Assembly (NCBI RefSeq): GCF_040676775.1
Contig: NZ_JBFAPP010000022.1
Location: forward strand, 75,813-139,812
DNA from: Micromonospora_G sp040676775
GTDB taxonomy: Bacteria; Actinomycetota; Actinomycetes; Mycobacteriales; Micromonosporaceae
DNA: 64,000 bases
Reading direction: 5' to 3'
Within the stretch, counting starts at the first letter, position 1, and every line of letters begins with the position of its first letter. Shown one piece after another: positions 45,315-53,385 of the stretch. The position numbers and the translations under genes are program-made. Under the pieces are notes generated by a model. That model did not search any database and was not told the origin of the DNA. It saw only the letters and a program-made list of their open reading frames with translations.

Positions 45315-45323
45315 AGGATGGTT

Positions 45324-45764
45324 GTGGTGGTCAAAACCGTATCATTCAGGATGGCCGGCATAGCGCTGGCAATGGTCCTACTGATAGGGATGACACTCTT
45401 CTCGACCCGGCCAGCAATGGCCGATGTAGGCGACGGAACGCTCAACTGCTCGGTCGGCGAGATCTGCCTGAAGAAGCACGATGACGGGAACTACGAGAAC
45501 GACCTCAGGCATTTCTGGTACAACGACCTCAACCACGACAACGACAACTGGAGTGGGCCGCAGGGTGGCGTGGTCGGTGAAGCCGCGTCCATGTACTGGA
45601 ACCGGGACACCGCGTGCGACGTCTACGTCCTCGACTACAAGCCGCTGGTGGGGCTGTTCCAATGGCTTCAGATGTACCAGAACGGTTCGAGTTGGTACTT
45701 CCAGGCAAGTGACTACGGCTGGAATGACATGAACGACGGTCACCGTCGTTGTGCTCCGGAGTAG
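45324..45764 (+). CDS. Secreted I36-like peptidase inhibitor
   Basis: A 146-residue exported protein. A signal peptide (hydrophobic MAGIALAMVLLIGMTLF, AMA cleavage region) is followed by a domain resembling peptidase inhibitor family I36 / beta-gamma-crystallin-like proteins of Streptomyces (SMPI): GEICLKKHDDG, NDNWSGPQGG, a repeated aromatic pattern and four Cys. Start GTG 45324 gives six bases to GGAGG; ATG 45318 directly abuts it. Probably inhibits extracellular metalloproteases; the match is by pattern only. It stands 83 bp upstream of the lipoprotein-ABC operon. Confidence 0.7.
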   Translation: MVVKTVSFRMAGIALAMVLLIGMTLFSTRPAMADVGDGTLNCSVGEICLKKHDDGNYENDLRHFWYNDLNHDNDNWSGPQGGVVGEAASMYWNRDTACDVYVLDYKPLVGLFQWLQMYQNGSSWYFQASDYGWNDMNDGHRRCAPE

Positions 45765-45847
45765 GTCCTGAATGACCGGTGATGGGCGGCGCCGGACGTC
45801 GCCCATCACCGGCAGATATGCCATCGACTTGGATGCGGGGGAAGGTT

Positions 45848-46765
45848 ATGCGTTGGACAGCCACCGGAGCCGCGGCACTGGCCGTGCTTGTCGGCGTGCT
45901 TGTCACCGGGTGCGGATCCGGGCCGTCGGAGCAGTTGAACAAGACCTCGAACACCGACCGACAGTCGTTTGACGTGTTCCTCGGCGACAAGGTCGGCGTG
46001 ATCGACTACGCCGTGAACCTGGTCCGGAACCGGTGCCTCGCCGACGCCGGTTACCCACAGAACCTGCAGGGTATGGCCGGTGCTCCAAGTGTCAGCTTCA
46101 GCTACCTCAAGATCTCGGCGAAGTCCTTCGGAGCGACCAGCGAGGACGAGGCACGACGCCTCGGGTTCGGCCTCGATGCGCCCGCCCAGCCGGGTAGGGT
46201 CGTCAGTTTCGATCCGAGCTACGACAAGAACCTGGAACGCTGCCAGGGCAAGGCGTACGACTCGCTCGACTCCGATACGAAGCGGATCCTGAACGCGTAC
46301 AAGGACCTTGGGAATCTTCTTTTCACCGAATTCGGCACGGCGATGGAACGCTTCATCAAGGACCAGATACCAGATGCCGCAGCCAGCCTCCAGCGGTGTC
46401 TCGCCGAAAAGGGCTACCGGTCAACCAATGAAGCCGCCTTCCTGGCGGAACCCGATCACCGTACCTTCGGCGTACAGTTCGGCGACGTCGAGGAAGGTGA
46501 CGAATGGGAACCCCAACGAATCAAGGGGACCGTGCAACTCGGTCCGCCCGTACCGATGAAGCGCTACATCCCGACCGCAGAGGAGTCAAAACTCGCGGTC
46601 GCCTGGTTCCAGTGCCGCCGCGACATCGGCCTGACCAGTCGTCTAATCCAATTCGCCCGGGAGGCTCAAGCGGAGATAGTGGTCCGCCATGAGTCACAAC
46701 TACTCGAACTTGGTGCCGAGATAGAGCGGGTCGCCAGGGCAGCCGCGCGACTCACTGGGCCATGA
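45848..46765 (+). CDS. Lipoprotein heading an ABC operon
   Basis: A 305-residue protein with a good lipobox (VLVTGC, Cys at about residue 22) after a short signal peptide; start ATG 45848 with GGGGGA about five bases upstream. The mature protein is soluble, helical and charged, with three further Cys (NRCLADAG, LERCQGK, LQRCLAEKGY and FQCRRD regions). Not a solute-binding protein I recognise. Its stop overlaps the next ATG (ATGA), and the four-gene order suggests an outer component of the ABC system. Confidence 0.78.
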   Translation: MRWTATGAAALAVLVGVLVTGCGSGPSEQLNKTSNTDRQSFDVFLGDKVGVIDYAVNLVRNRCLADAGYPQNLQGMAGAPSVSFSYLKISAKSFGATSEDEARRLGFGLDAPAQPGRVVSFDPSYDKNLERCQGKAYDSLDSDTKRILNAYKDLGNLLFTEFGTAMERFIKDQIPDAAASLQRCLAEKGYRSTNEAAFLAEPDHRTFGVQFGDVEEGDEWEPQRIKGTVQLGPPVPMKRYIPTAEESKLAVAWFQCRRDIGLTSRLIQFAREAQAEIVVRHESQLLELGAEIERVARAAARLTGP

Positions 46766-48153
46766 CAGAGCCGCCCAGGTCGGCCCAGAGCGCGGACCGA
46801 CCCTCCTCCGCGCGAAAAAAGCCCGCAGGCCACGACGACATAAGTGAGGGAATGGTTGGCGTGTTCAAAGCCCGCAGGTTCGGCACCTGGTTGTTCGCCA
46901 CGGTCCTTGGTGGATTCGTCGTCGCCGCAATCATGCTGGCCTTCATTCTCGGTGGCCGATTACGCTCTCCGGAGCAGGTCGCCGCAGACGCAGCGCCGCC
47001 GCCGCCGTCGCAGGTGACCGTCGCCGCACAGCAACGGGTGCTGGTGGAACCGGTGGTGCTACGCGGTCAGGTAAAGGCGGGTGCCAGCGTCCAGCTACTG
47101 GCGCCCGCAGGTGCGACCGGCGAAACCAGCGTGATCACCAAGGTGCAGGTCAAGACCGGCGTTTCGCTGACCGAGGGCATGATCCCGTTCGAGCGGTCCG
47201 GCGAGCCGATGGTGGCCCTGAGGCTGCGGTTTCCCCTCTGGCGCGATCTCAGCGGCGGCGCGAAGGGCCCGGACGTGACCGAGGTGCAGTTGGCGCTGGG
47301 CCGGTTGGGTTACCGCGTGCCGAGCAGCGGCGAGTGGGACCCCGCGACCCAGCAGGCGATCGGCCGCCTGTTCACGGCACGGGGGTACGACGCGTTGACC
47401 GGTGACGCGAAGGCGGCCGAACGGCTCGACCAAGCCAGATCCGCCGTCGGCGAGGCGGAACGTGAGTGGGCTGCGGCGGTCGAGGCGAACACACGGGTCG
47501 CGGACGCGAAACTTCGCCTGGACAGCGCCAGGAAGGCGTTGCAACAGGCGGAACTCGCCGCCGGACCGGCGCTGCCAGTGCGCGCCGTACTTCGGCTGGA
47601 CCAGGTCGAGCGCAAGATCACCGGGGTGCGGGTCCGCGTGGGATCGGTCCTGACCGAAGCTCGAGCACCCCTGTTGGAGTTGGACGGCGAGGCGCCGTAC
47701 ATCTCCACCACCATCACCGCCGACCAAGCCGGACTGGTTTCCGTCGGTCAGGAGGGTGTCGTCGTCGACGAGGTCGCCGGCGAAACCGCGACGGTCAAGG
47801 TGTCGTCCGTGGCGGACGAGGTCGCCCCCGGAGCCGCAGGACTCGAGGTTCGGCTCGCGTTCCAGGGAAAGCCGATGTCCGCGGGACAGGACCGCTCGGT
47901 ACGGGTCGACCTGACGTCGGGTAAGGACAGCGCGGAGCTGCTCGCGGTGCCGGTGACGGCCGTCTACGCGCGCACGGACGGAACCATGTTCGTCAGCGTC
48001 GTGGGCCCGAGCGGCACCGCGGTGGACGTGACCGTGCTGGTGGACCGGATCGCCGGTGGGTGGGTGGGCGTGACACCCGAGTCGGATGTCTTGCGTCCCG
48101 GCGCTCTCGTGGTGGTCGGCGAGCACGCCGCAGAACTGTCGTCGTCCCGATGA
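46762..48153 (+). CDS. Membrane-fusion protein with peptidoglycan-binding domain
   Basis: A 463-residue protein. Cytoplasmic tail, one helix (about 40-67), then a split HlyD-like adaptor: lipoyl/beta part, a PG_binding_1 domain (KGPDVTEVQLALGRLGYRVP to AIGRLFTARGYDA), a coiled coil of about 55 residues, and the second beta-barrel half. Such adaptors link MacB-type transporters to the cell wall in Gram-positives. ATG overlaps the lipoprotein stop, and the gene ends in an ATGA overlap with the ATPase gene. Confidence 0.85.
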   Translation: MTEPPRSAQSADRPSSARKKPAGHDDISEGMVGVFKARRFGTWLFATVLGGFVVAAIMLAFILGGRLRSPEQVAADAAPPPPSQVTVAAQQRVLVEPVVLRGQVKAGASVQLLAPAGATGETSVITKVQVKTGVSLTEGMIPFERSGEPMVALRLRFPLWRDLSGGAKGPDVTEVQLALGRLGYRVPSSGEWDPATQQAIGRLFTARGYDALTGDAKAAERLDQARSAVGEAEREWAAAVEANTRVADAKLRLDSARKALQQAELAAGPALPVRAVLRLDQVERKITGVRVRVGSVLTEARAPLLELDGEAPYISTTITADQAGLVSVGQEGVVVDEVAGETATVKVSSVADEVAPGAAGLEVRLAFQGKPMSAGQDRSVRVDLTSGKDSAELLAVPVTAVYARTDGTMFVSVVGPSGTAVDVTVLVDRIAGGWVGVTPESDVLRPGALVVVGEHAAELSSSR

Positions 48154-48821
48154 GTGCACTGCTCGAGTTGGCCGGAGCGGCCCGCACGTACGCCGACGCA
48201 CAACCGGTGTACGCACTCCGTACGACCTCACTGCTCATCGAGAAGGGGCAGTACGTCACCGTGACCGGCGCGTCCGGGTCGGGAAAGTCGACGCTGCTCA
48301 ACATCCTCGGCCTGTTGGACCGGCCGACCGCCGGCAGCTACCGGGTGTGCGGGGCCCCGACGGAGAAGTTGGACGAGGTCACCCGCGGCGCCGTACGGGG
48401 GCAACTGTTCGGCTTCGTCTTCCAGGCATTCCATTTGTTGGCCGGACGTAGCGCGCTGGAGAACGTCGAGTTGGGCATGCTCTACAGCGGTCAACGCGCC
48501 AAGGTCCGGCGACGGCTGGCGACGGACGCCCTGGAACGGATCGGGCTCGGCCACCGGTTGCACGCCGACCCCCGTACGCTTTCCGGCGGCGAACGGCAGA
48601 GGGTGGCAATCGCCCGCGCCATCGCGGCCCGACCGCAGGTCCTGTTCTGCGACGAACCCACCGGCAATCTCGACACCGCGAACAGCGAGAACGTGCTGAC
48701 GGTCCTGCACGACCTGAATCAGGACGGGCTGACCGTCGTGGTGATCACCCACGATCCGCAGGTGGCTGGACGCGGTCTCCAGCGCCTACGGGTCACCGAC
48801 GGCGAGGTCGAGCTGTGCTGA
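48150..48821 (+). CDS. MacB/LolD-type ABC ATPase
   Basis: A 223-residue ATP-binding protein with all motifs: Walker A GASGSGKST, Q-loop VFQAFHLLAG, signature LSGGERQRVAIARA, Walker B VLFCDEPTGNLD and the VITHD switch His. The short, stand-alone LolD/MacB type fits mechanotransmission or export. ATG 48150 overlaps the previous stop by four bases, and the permease start overlaps its end by seven. Confidence 0.95.
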   Translation: MSALLELAGAARTYADAQPVYALRTTSLLIEKGQYVTVTGASGSGKSTLLNILGLLDRPTAGSYRVCGAPTEKLDEVTRGAVRGQLFGFVFQAFHLLAGRSALENVELGMLYSGQRAKVRRRLATDALERIGLGHRLHADPRTLSGGERQRVAIARAIAARPQVLFCDEPTGNLDTANSENVLTVLHDLNQDGLTVVVITHDPQVAGRGLQRLRVTDGEVELC

Positions 48822-50065
48822 GGCGAATGGGGTTCCGGGGCGGCCGTTGGGCGGTGCGGCGAACCGTACGCCAGACCCTTGGGGTACGCGCCCCCCGCCT
48901 ACCGGTGACCGCCCTGCTCAAGGAGGCATTCGTCTCCGTACACCGCCACCCCGGTCGGTCGGTGATGACGGCGATCGGCACGATTCTCGGTTCGGCCGCG
49001 TTCGTCGCGACCCTCGGACTTGGCTCCACCCTGGAGCAGCAGGTGTCCTCGTCGTTCGACGTCCGGCGCGCCACCGAGGTGCTCGTACGGCCGGACGACA
49101 AGGCCCTGGATCCGTCGTGGCAGGGCCCGGACGGGCTGGAACGGCTGCGCCGGCTCAATGGGGTCGAGGCGGCCGGACGTCGGCTGGCGCTGGGCGAACG
49201 CCCCGTCTCGCGGGCGATCGGGGTGGCCGGTCAGGGGACGAACGTCATCGGCACGGATCCGGACGGGTTGACCGCGATGTCGCCCCGCCTGCTGATCGGG
49301 CGACCCTTCGACGAGTTTCACGAGCGTAACGCGGTTCCGGTCGTGTTGCTGTCCAACCCCGTGGCCGAGCGGCTGGACATCGCCCGGATCGGAGTCGCCG
49401 TGTTCATCAACGACCGGGCGTTCACCGTCATGGGGATCTTCGACGACGTGCAGCGCCGCCCGGAGGCACTGCTGGCGGCACTGATACCGGCCTCGGCGGC
49501 GGAGACGCTGCTCACCGACCGCTCGACCGGGGTGAGCCGGGACGTTGTCATCGCCACCGCCCCCGGCGCCGCTCAGGTCATCGGCGCGCAGGCGGCACTG
49601 TCGCTCTGGCCGCAGGCGCCTGCGGCGCTCCAGGTCGTCGCGCCACCTGACCCGCGTACGTTGCGCCGTGAGGTCGAGGCGAGCGTCCAGCGGTCCAGCA
49701 TGATCGTCAGCATCATCGCATTGGCGATAGGTGCCCTCTCGATCGGCAACTCCGCCACCGCGGCGATCACCGCGCGTACGGCGGAGATCGGCCTACGTCG
49801 CGCCGTCGGTGCGCGCCCGCGGCACATTGTCGCGCAGCTACTGGCCGAGACCACGGCCCTGGGTGGCTTCGGCGGCGCGGTCGGCGCGCTCATCGGTGTG
49901 ATGATCACCGTGGGTGTGTCGCTGTGGAACTCGTGGCAGCCCGTCATCGACCTCCGGGTTGCTCTCGTGGCTGCTGCCGTGGGTGCTGTGGTGGGCCTCC
50001 TCGCGGGCCTGTGGCCTGCCGGCCGGGCGATCCGGGTGCAGCCGGTGGCAGCGCTCCAGCGTTGA
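48815..50065 (+). CDS. MacB/FtsX-type ABC permease
   Basis: A 416-residue permease: one helix (VMTAIGTILGSAAFVATLGLG), a MacB-like outer domain of about 220 residues, then three helices (IVSIIALAIGALSIGNS, LLAETTALGGFGGAVGALIGVMI, VALVAAAVGAVVGLLAGLWP), i.e. the FtsX fold. The EIGLRRAVGAR coupling helix meets the ATPase. GTG 48815 overlaps the ATPase stop by seven bases. With the adaptor and lipoprotein it forms one export or envelope-maintenance machine; cargo unknown. Confidence 0.9.
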   Translation: MLRRMGFRGGRWAVRRTVRQTLGVRAPRLPVTALLKEAFVSVHRHPGRSVMTAIGTILGSAAFVATLGLGSTLEQQVSSSFDVRRATEVLVRPDDKALDPSWQGPDGLERLRRLNGVEAAGRRLALGERPVSRAIGVAGQGTNVIGTDPDGLTAMSPRLLIGRPFDEFHERNAVPVVLLSNPVAERLDIARIGVAVFINDRAFTVMGIFDDVQRRPEALLAALIPASAAETLLTDRSTGVSRDVVIATAPGAAQVIGAQAALSLWPQAPAALQVVAPPDPRTLRREVEASVQRSSMIVSIIALAIGALSIGNSATAAITARTAEIGLRRAVGARPRHIVAQLLAETTALGGFGGAVGALIGVMITVGVSLWNSWQPVIDLRVALVAAAVGAVVGLLAGLWPAGRAIRVQPVAALQR

Positions 50066-50153
50066 CCGGTCAGCGGAAGCCGTGGGCTCGGGTCAACAGC
50101 GCGGGACGGTGGCGGCGTCTGAAGGAGTAGGCAAGCGGAGGGATACCACAGCG

Positions 50154-50660
50154 ATGACGTTCGAGGAGTATGTGGCAGCGCGCGGCCCGGCACTGGTGCG
50201 CCTGGCACGGCTGCTCACCGGTGACCGCGACCTCGCAGAGGACTTGGTGCAGGAGGTTCTTGGCCGGGCATTTGTCCGGTGGCGGTCGATCAGCCGGATG
50301 GACCGACCGGACATCTACATCCGGCGGATGCTGGTGAACGCGAACACCTCCTGGTGGCGGCGGCGATCGAGCGGAGAGACGCCGGTTGCCGCGGAACTCA
50401 TGACCGCGGCCGTCGACCGTTCGGCGATGACCAAGCGGGACGGCGGCGACCCCGGCAACGCGACCGCGGAACGCGACGCGATGTGGCGACTCGTCATGGC
50501 CCTGCCCGAACGGCAACGTGCCGTACTGGCACTGCGCTACTACGAGGACCTGGACGACGCGACGATCGCGGAGGTACTCGGCTGTTCCCCGGCCACCGTC
50601 CGCACACATGCCATGAGGGCGCTGGCCGCGCTGCGGGTGCAACACCCGGTTACCCACTAG
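50154..50660 (+). CDS. SigE-family ECF sigma factor
   Basis: A 168-residue extracytoplasmic-function sigma factor of the actinobacterial SigE-family group. Region 2 is LVRLARLLTGDRDLAEDLVQ and FVRWRSI; region 4 is LPERQRAVLALRYYEDLDD followed by IAEVLGCSPATVRTHAMRAL. Start ATG 50154; GGAGGG lies about 11 bases upstream. It follows the ABC permease by 88 bp and the membrane gene at 50681 follows it by 20 bp, so it may regulate or be regulated with that operon. Confidence 0.92.
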   Translation: MTFEEYVAARGPALVRLARLLTGDRDLAEDLVQEVLGRAFVRWRSISRMDRPDIYIRRMLVNANTSWWRRRSSGETPVAAELMTAAVDRSAMTKRDGGDPGNATAERDAMWRLVMALPERQRAVLALRYYEDLDDATIAEVLGCSPATVRTHAMRALAALRVQHPVTH

Positions 50661-50680
50661 ACGGAGGAAGGGCCGCAATT

Positions 50681-51697
50681 GTGAACGACGTCGAGAAACT
50701 CCTCACGGAGAGCCTGCGCAACAGCGCCGATGGCGAGGTTGACGGGATGGTCCTGCTGGAACGGGCAACAACGCGGGGACGGAAGTTCCGGCGCCGGCAC
50801 CGGGCATGGATGGGCGCGGGCCTGGCAGTGGTGGCCGCGGTTGCCGCCGGCGGGGTCATCGGTGGCACGCACCTCTGGCCGGTGAGCGGCAACGGCAACG
50901 GCAACGGGTTTGACGTAGCGGTCGGCGGGCAGCCCGGCGCCCGGCCCGCGACCGCGTTGCCTGAGGTCGCCGGGGAGCAGGGAGCCTCGGTGAACCCCGC
51001 CCGGGTCGGCGCCGACGTCAACCTGATCCATTTCGACGCTACGGCAATCACCTCCACCGCCCGGCACTACACGTGGACCAGCGGTAAAGGCTACGAACAG
51101 CTTGCCGCAGGGGTCGGCACGGAAGATCTGATCTACGCCGAGATCGGGCCCGACATGGGCGTCCTCGACGGCGTGGAGCGTCAAAACGACCTGGGTGTGG
51201 TTGTCCGGGAACAGCCGGTGCCGGGACTCTGGTTGCGTGTCCAGGCCACCGACGAGAAGCTCGCACGGCAGATCGTCGGCGCGATCGAACTCGACCGCGT
51301 CCAGCGGATCGTGCTGCCGTTCCAGCTCACCGGACTTCCCGCCGGTGCCAGCGTGGTCCGTTCCGCTGTCGGTTTCGACGACGGCGTCTACACCGACGGC
51401 GGCGTCGTCCTGGAGCGGGACGGAAACAAGAGGATGGAGATACAGGCGCAGTACGCGCCGGGCCAGGGCAACGATTCGGCGCGGGCCAACCACGTCGCGG
51501 GCGGCCGGCAGGCGTTCCTGTACCCCGGGCAGGACGAGATCGAGTTGCTGGGCCTGCGGAATCTGGAGCTGAGTGCCCGGATCGGCAAGGCGTACCAGGG
51601 CTTCACCGTCGCGGACGCCGACCTGGCCCTCGGTGGTGTGAACGTGGCTGCCGACGTGACGGCCATGTCGACCTGGCCGAAGACGCTGACTTCCTGA
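50681..51697 (+). CDS. Membrane partner of the sigma factor
   Basis: A 338-residue protein with a short cytoplasmic head (LLTESLRNSADGEVDGMVLL), one hydrophobic helix (about 50-68) and an outer domain of about 270 residues, the layout of proteins encoded after SigE-family sigma factors and often presumed to modulate them. I see no ZAS zinc motif (HxxxCxxC), so a classical anti-sigma mechanism is not indicated. Start GTG 50681 with AAGGG eight bases upstream. Confidence 0.78.
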   Translation: MNDVEKLLTESLRNSADGEVDGMVLLERATTRGRKFRRRHRAWMGAGLAVVAAVAAGGVIGGTHLWPVSGNGNGNGFDVAVGGQPGARPATALPEVAGEQGASVNPARVGADVNLIHFDATAITSTARHYTWTSGKGYEQLAAGVGTEDLIYAEIGPDMGVLDGVERQNDLGVVVREQPVPGLWLRVQATDEKLARQIVGAIELDRVQRIVLPFQLTGLPAGASVVRSAVGFDDGVYTDGGVVLERDGNKRMEIQAQYAPGQGNDSARANHVAGGRQAFLYPGQDEIELLGLRNLELSARIGKAYQGFTVADADLALGGVNVAADVTAMSTWPKTLTS

Positions 51698-51745
51698 CCT
51701 GACAAGGACGCTCTGCCCGCGACCTGGGCGGGCGAAGCATGGCGA

Positions 51746-51804
51746 GCGCGGGCTCGATCGGGACGGTCGTCCATCAGGAGCGGCCGTCCCGATCGAGCCC
51801 GCGC
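51746..51804. terminator. Long bidirectional terminator between sigma operon and gatB
   Basis: Perfect 21-bp stem (51746-51766 with 51784-51804), 17-base loop. A second, weaker hairpin (about 51811-51838) lies next to the gatB stop. Together they separate convergent transcripts. Confidence 0.8.
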
Positions 51805-51841
51805 GAAGCTGTGCCAGCCGGGCGAAACCGGCCGGCACGGC

Positions 51842-53335
51842 TCAGCTGAGGCGGGCCAGGATGAGGTCGCGGACGGTCTTGGCGTCGGCCTGGCCTCGGG
51901 TGGTCTTCATGACGGCGCCGACCAGGGCCCCGGCGGCGGCGAGCTTGCCGTCGCGGATCTTGGCGGCGATGTCCGGATTCGCGGCGATCGCCTCGTCGAC
52001 GGCGGCGGTGAGCGCACCGGTGTCGGAGACCACGCCGAGCCCACGGGCCGCCATGACCTCGCTCGGGTCACCCTCGCCGGCCACCACGCCTTCGAGCACG
52101 GTACGGGCCAGCTTGTCGTTGAGCTTGCCCTCGTCCACGAGCCGCTGGAGTTCGGCCACCTGGGCCGGGGTCGCCCCGACCGCGGCGAGGTCGACGCCGG
52201 ACTCGTTGGCCCGCCGGGACAGCTCACCGAGCCACCACTTGCGGGCGCCGGCCGGGGTGGTGCCGGCAGCGACCGTCTGCTCGATCAGCTCGACCGCACC
52301 CGCGTTGAGTACGGACTGCATGTCGAGGTCGGACAGCCCCCACTGCTCCTGCAACCGCTGCCGGTGCACCCGAGGCAGTTCCGGCAGGGCGGCCTTCAGC
52401 TCGGCGACCCAGGCCCGGTCCGGCGCGATCGGCACCAGGTCCGGCTCGGGGAAGTAGCGGTAGTCGGTGGCGGTCTCCTTGGACCGGCCGGGACGGGTGT
52501 CGCCGGTGTCCTCCTGGAAGTGCCGGGTCTCCTGGATGATCTTCGTGCCGGCGTCGAGCAGGGCGGCCTGCCGCAGCATCTCCGACCGTACGGCCCGCTC
52601 GACCGAACGCAGCGAGTTGACGTTCTTCGTCTCGGTACGGGTTCCCCACTCGTCACCGGGGCGGTTGAGCGAGGTGTTCACGTCGCAGCGCAGTGAACCC
52701 TCCTCCATCCGTACGTCGGATACGCCGAGCGAGCGCAGTACGTCGCGCAGCTCGGTGACGTACGCGCGGGCGGTCTCGGGGGCGAGCGCACCGGTGCCGG
52801 GGATCGGCTTGGTGACGATCTCGACCAGCGGGATGCCGGCCCGGTTGTAGTCGACCAGGGACTCGGTGGCGCCGTGGATGCGTCCGGTGGCGCCGCCGAC
52901 GTGCAGCGACTTACCGGTGTCCTCCTCCATGTGCACCCGCTCGATGCCGATCCGTACCGTCTTGCCCTGCACCTCGACGTCGAGGTAACCGTCGACGCAG
53001 AGCGGCTCGTCGTACTGGCTGATCTGGAAGTTCTTCGGCATGTCCGGGTAGAAGTAGTTCTTCCGGGCGAACCGGCACCAGTCGGCGATGGTGCAGTTGA
53101 GCGCGAGACCGATCCGGATCGTCGCCTCGATCGCCGCCTTGTTCGCCACCGGCAGCGAGCCGGGCAGGCCGAGGCAGACCGGGCAGGTCCGGGTGTTCGG
53201 CTCGCCGCCGAAGTCGGTCGGGCAGCCACAGAACATCTTGGTGTTCGTGCCCAGCTCGACGTGGGTCTCCAGGCCGACCACCGGCTCGTACCGCTCGACG
53301 ACATCGTCGTACGAGGGCAGGACGATCGCGCTCAT
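51842..53335 (-). CDS. gatB: Aspartyl/glutamyl-tRNA amidotransferase subunit B
   Basis: Catalytic-accessory subunit of GatCAB, 497 residues. It phosphorylates Glu/Asp on misacylated Gln/Asn tRNA so that GatA-derived ammonia can amidate it. Family blocks: VVGLETHVELGTNTKMFCGC, PVCLGLPGSLPVAN, FYPDMPKNFQISQYD, RCDVNTSL with VKNLNS-type KNVNSLRSVERA, and a C-terminal YqeY-like tail. Start ATG 53335, GGAG six bases upstream. Last gene of gatC-gatA-gatB. Confidence 0.97.
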   Translation of the reverse strand: MSAIVLPSYDDVVERYEPVVGLETHVELGTNTKMFCGCPTDFGGEPNTRTCPVCLGLPGSLPVANKAAIEATIRIGLALNCTIADWCRFARKNYFYPDMPKNFQISQYDEPLCVDGYLDVEVQGKTVRIGIERVHMEEDTGKSLHVGGATGRIHGATESLVDYNRAGIPLVEIVTKPIPGTGALAPETARAYVTELRDVLRSLGVSDVRMEEGSLRCDVNTSLNRPGDEWGTRTETKNVNSLRSVERAVRSEMLRQAALLDAGTKIIQETRHFQEDTGDTRPGRSKETATDYRYFPEPDLVPIAPDRAWVAELKAALPELPRVHRQRLQEQWGLSDLDMQSVLNAGAVELIEQTVAAGTTPAGARKWWLGELSRRANESGVDLAAVGATPAQVAELQRLVDEGKLNDKLARTVLEGVVAGEGDPSEVMAARGLGVVSDTGALTAAVDEAIAANPDIAAKIRDGKLAAAGALVGAVMKTTRGQADAKTVRDLILARLS

Positions 53336-53385
53336 CAATACTCCAGCTCTCGAGCGTCATCCGGACAAAGCATGTTCAAGCGTAC

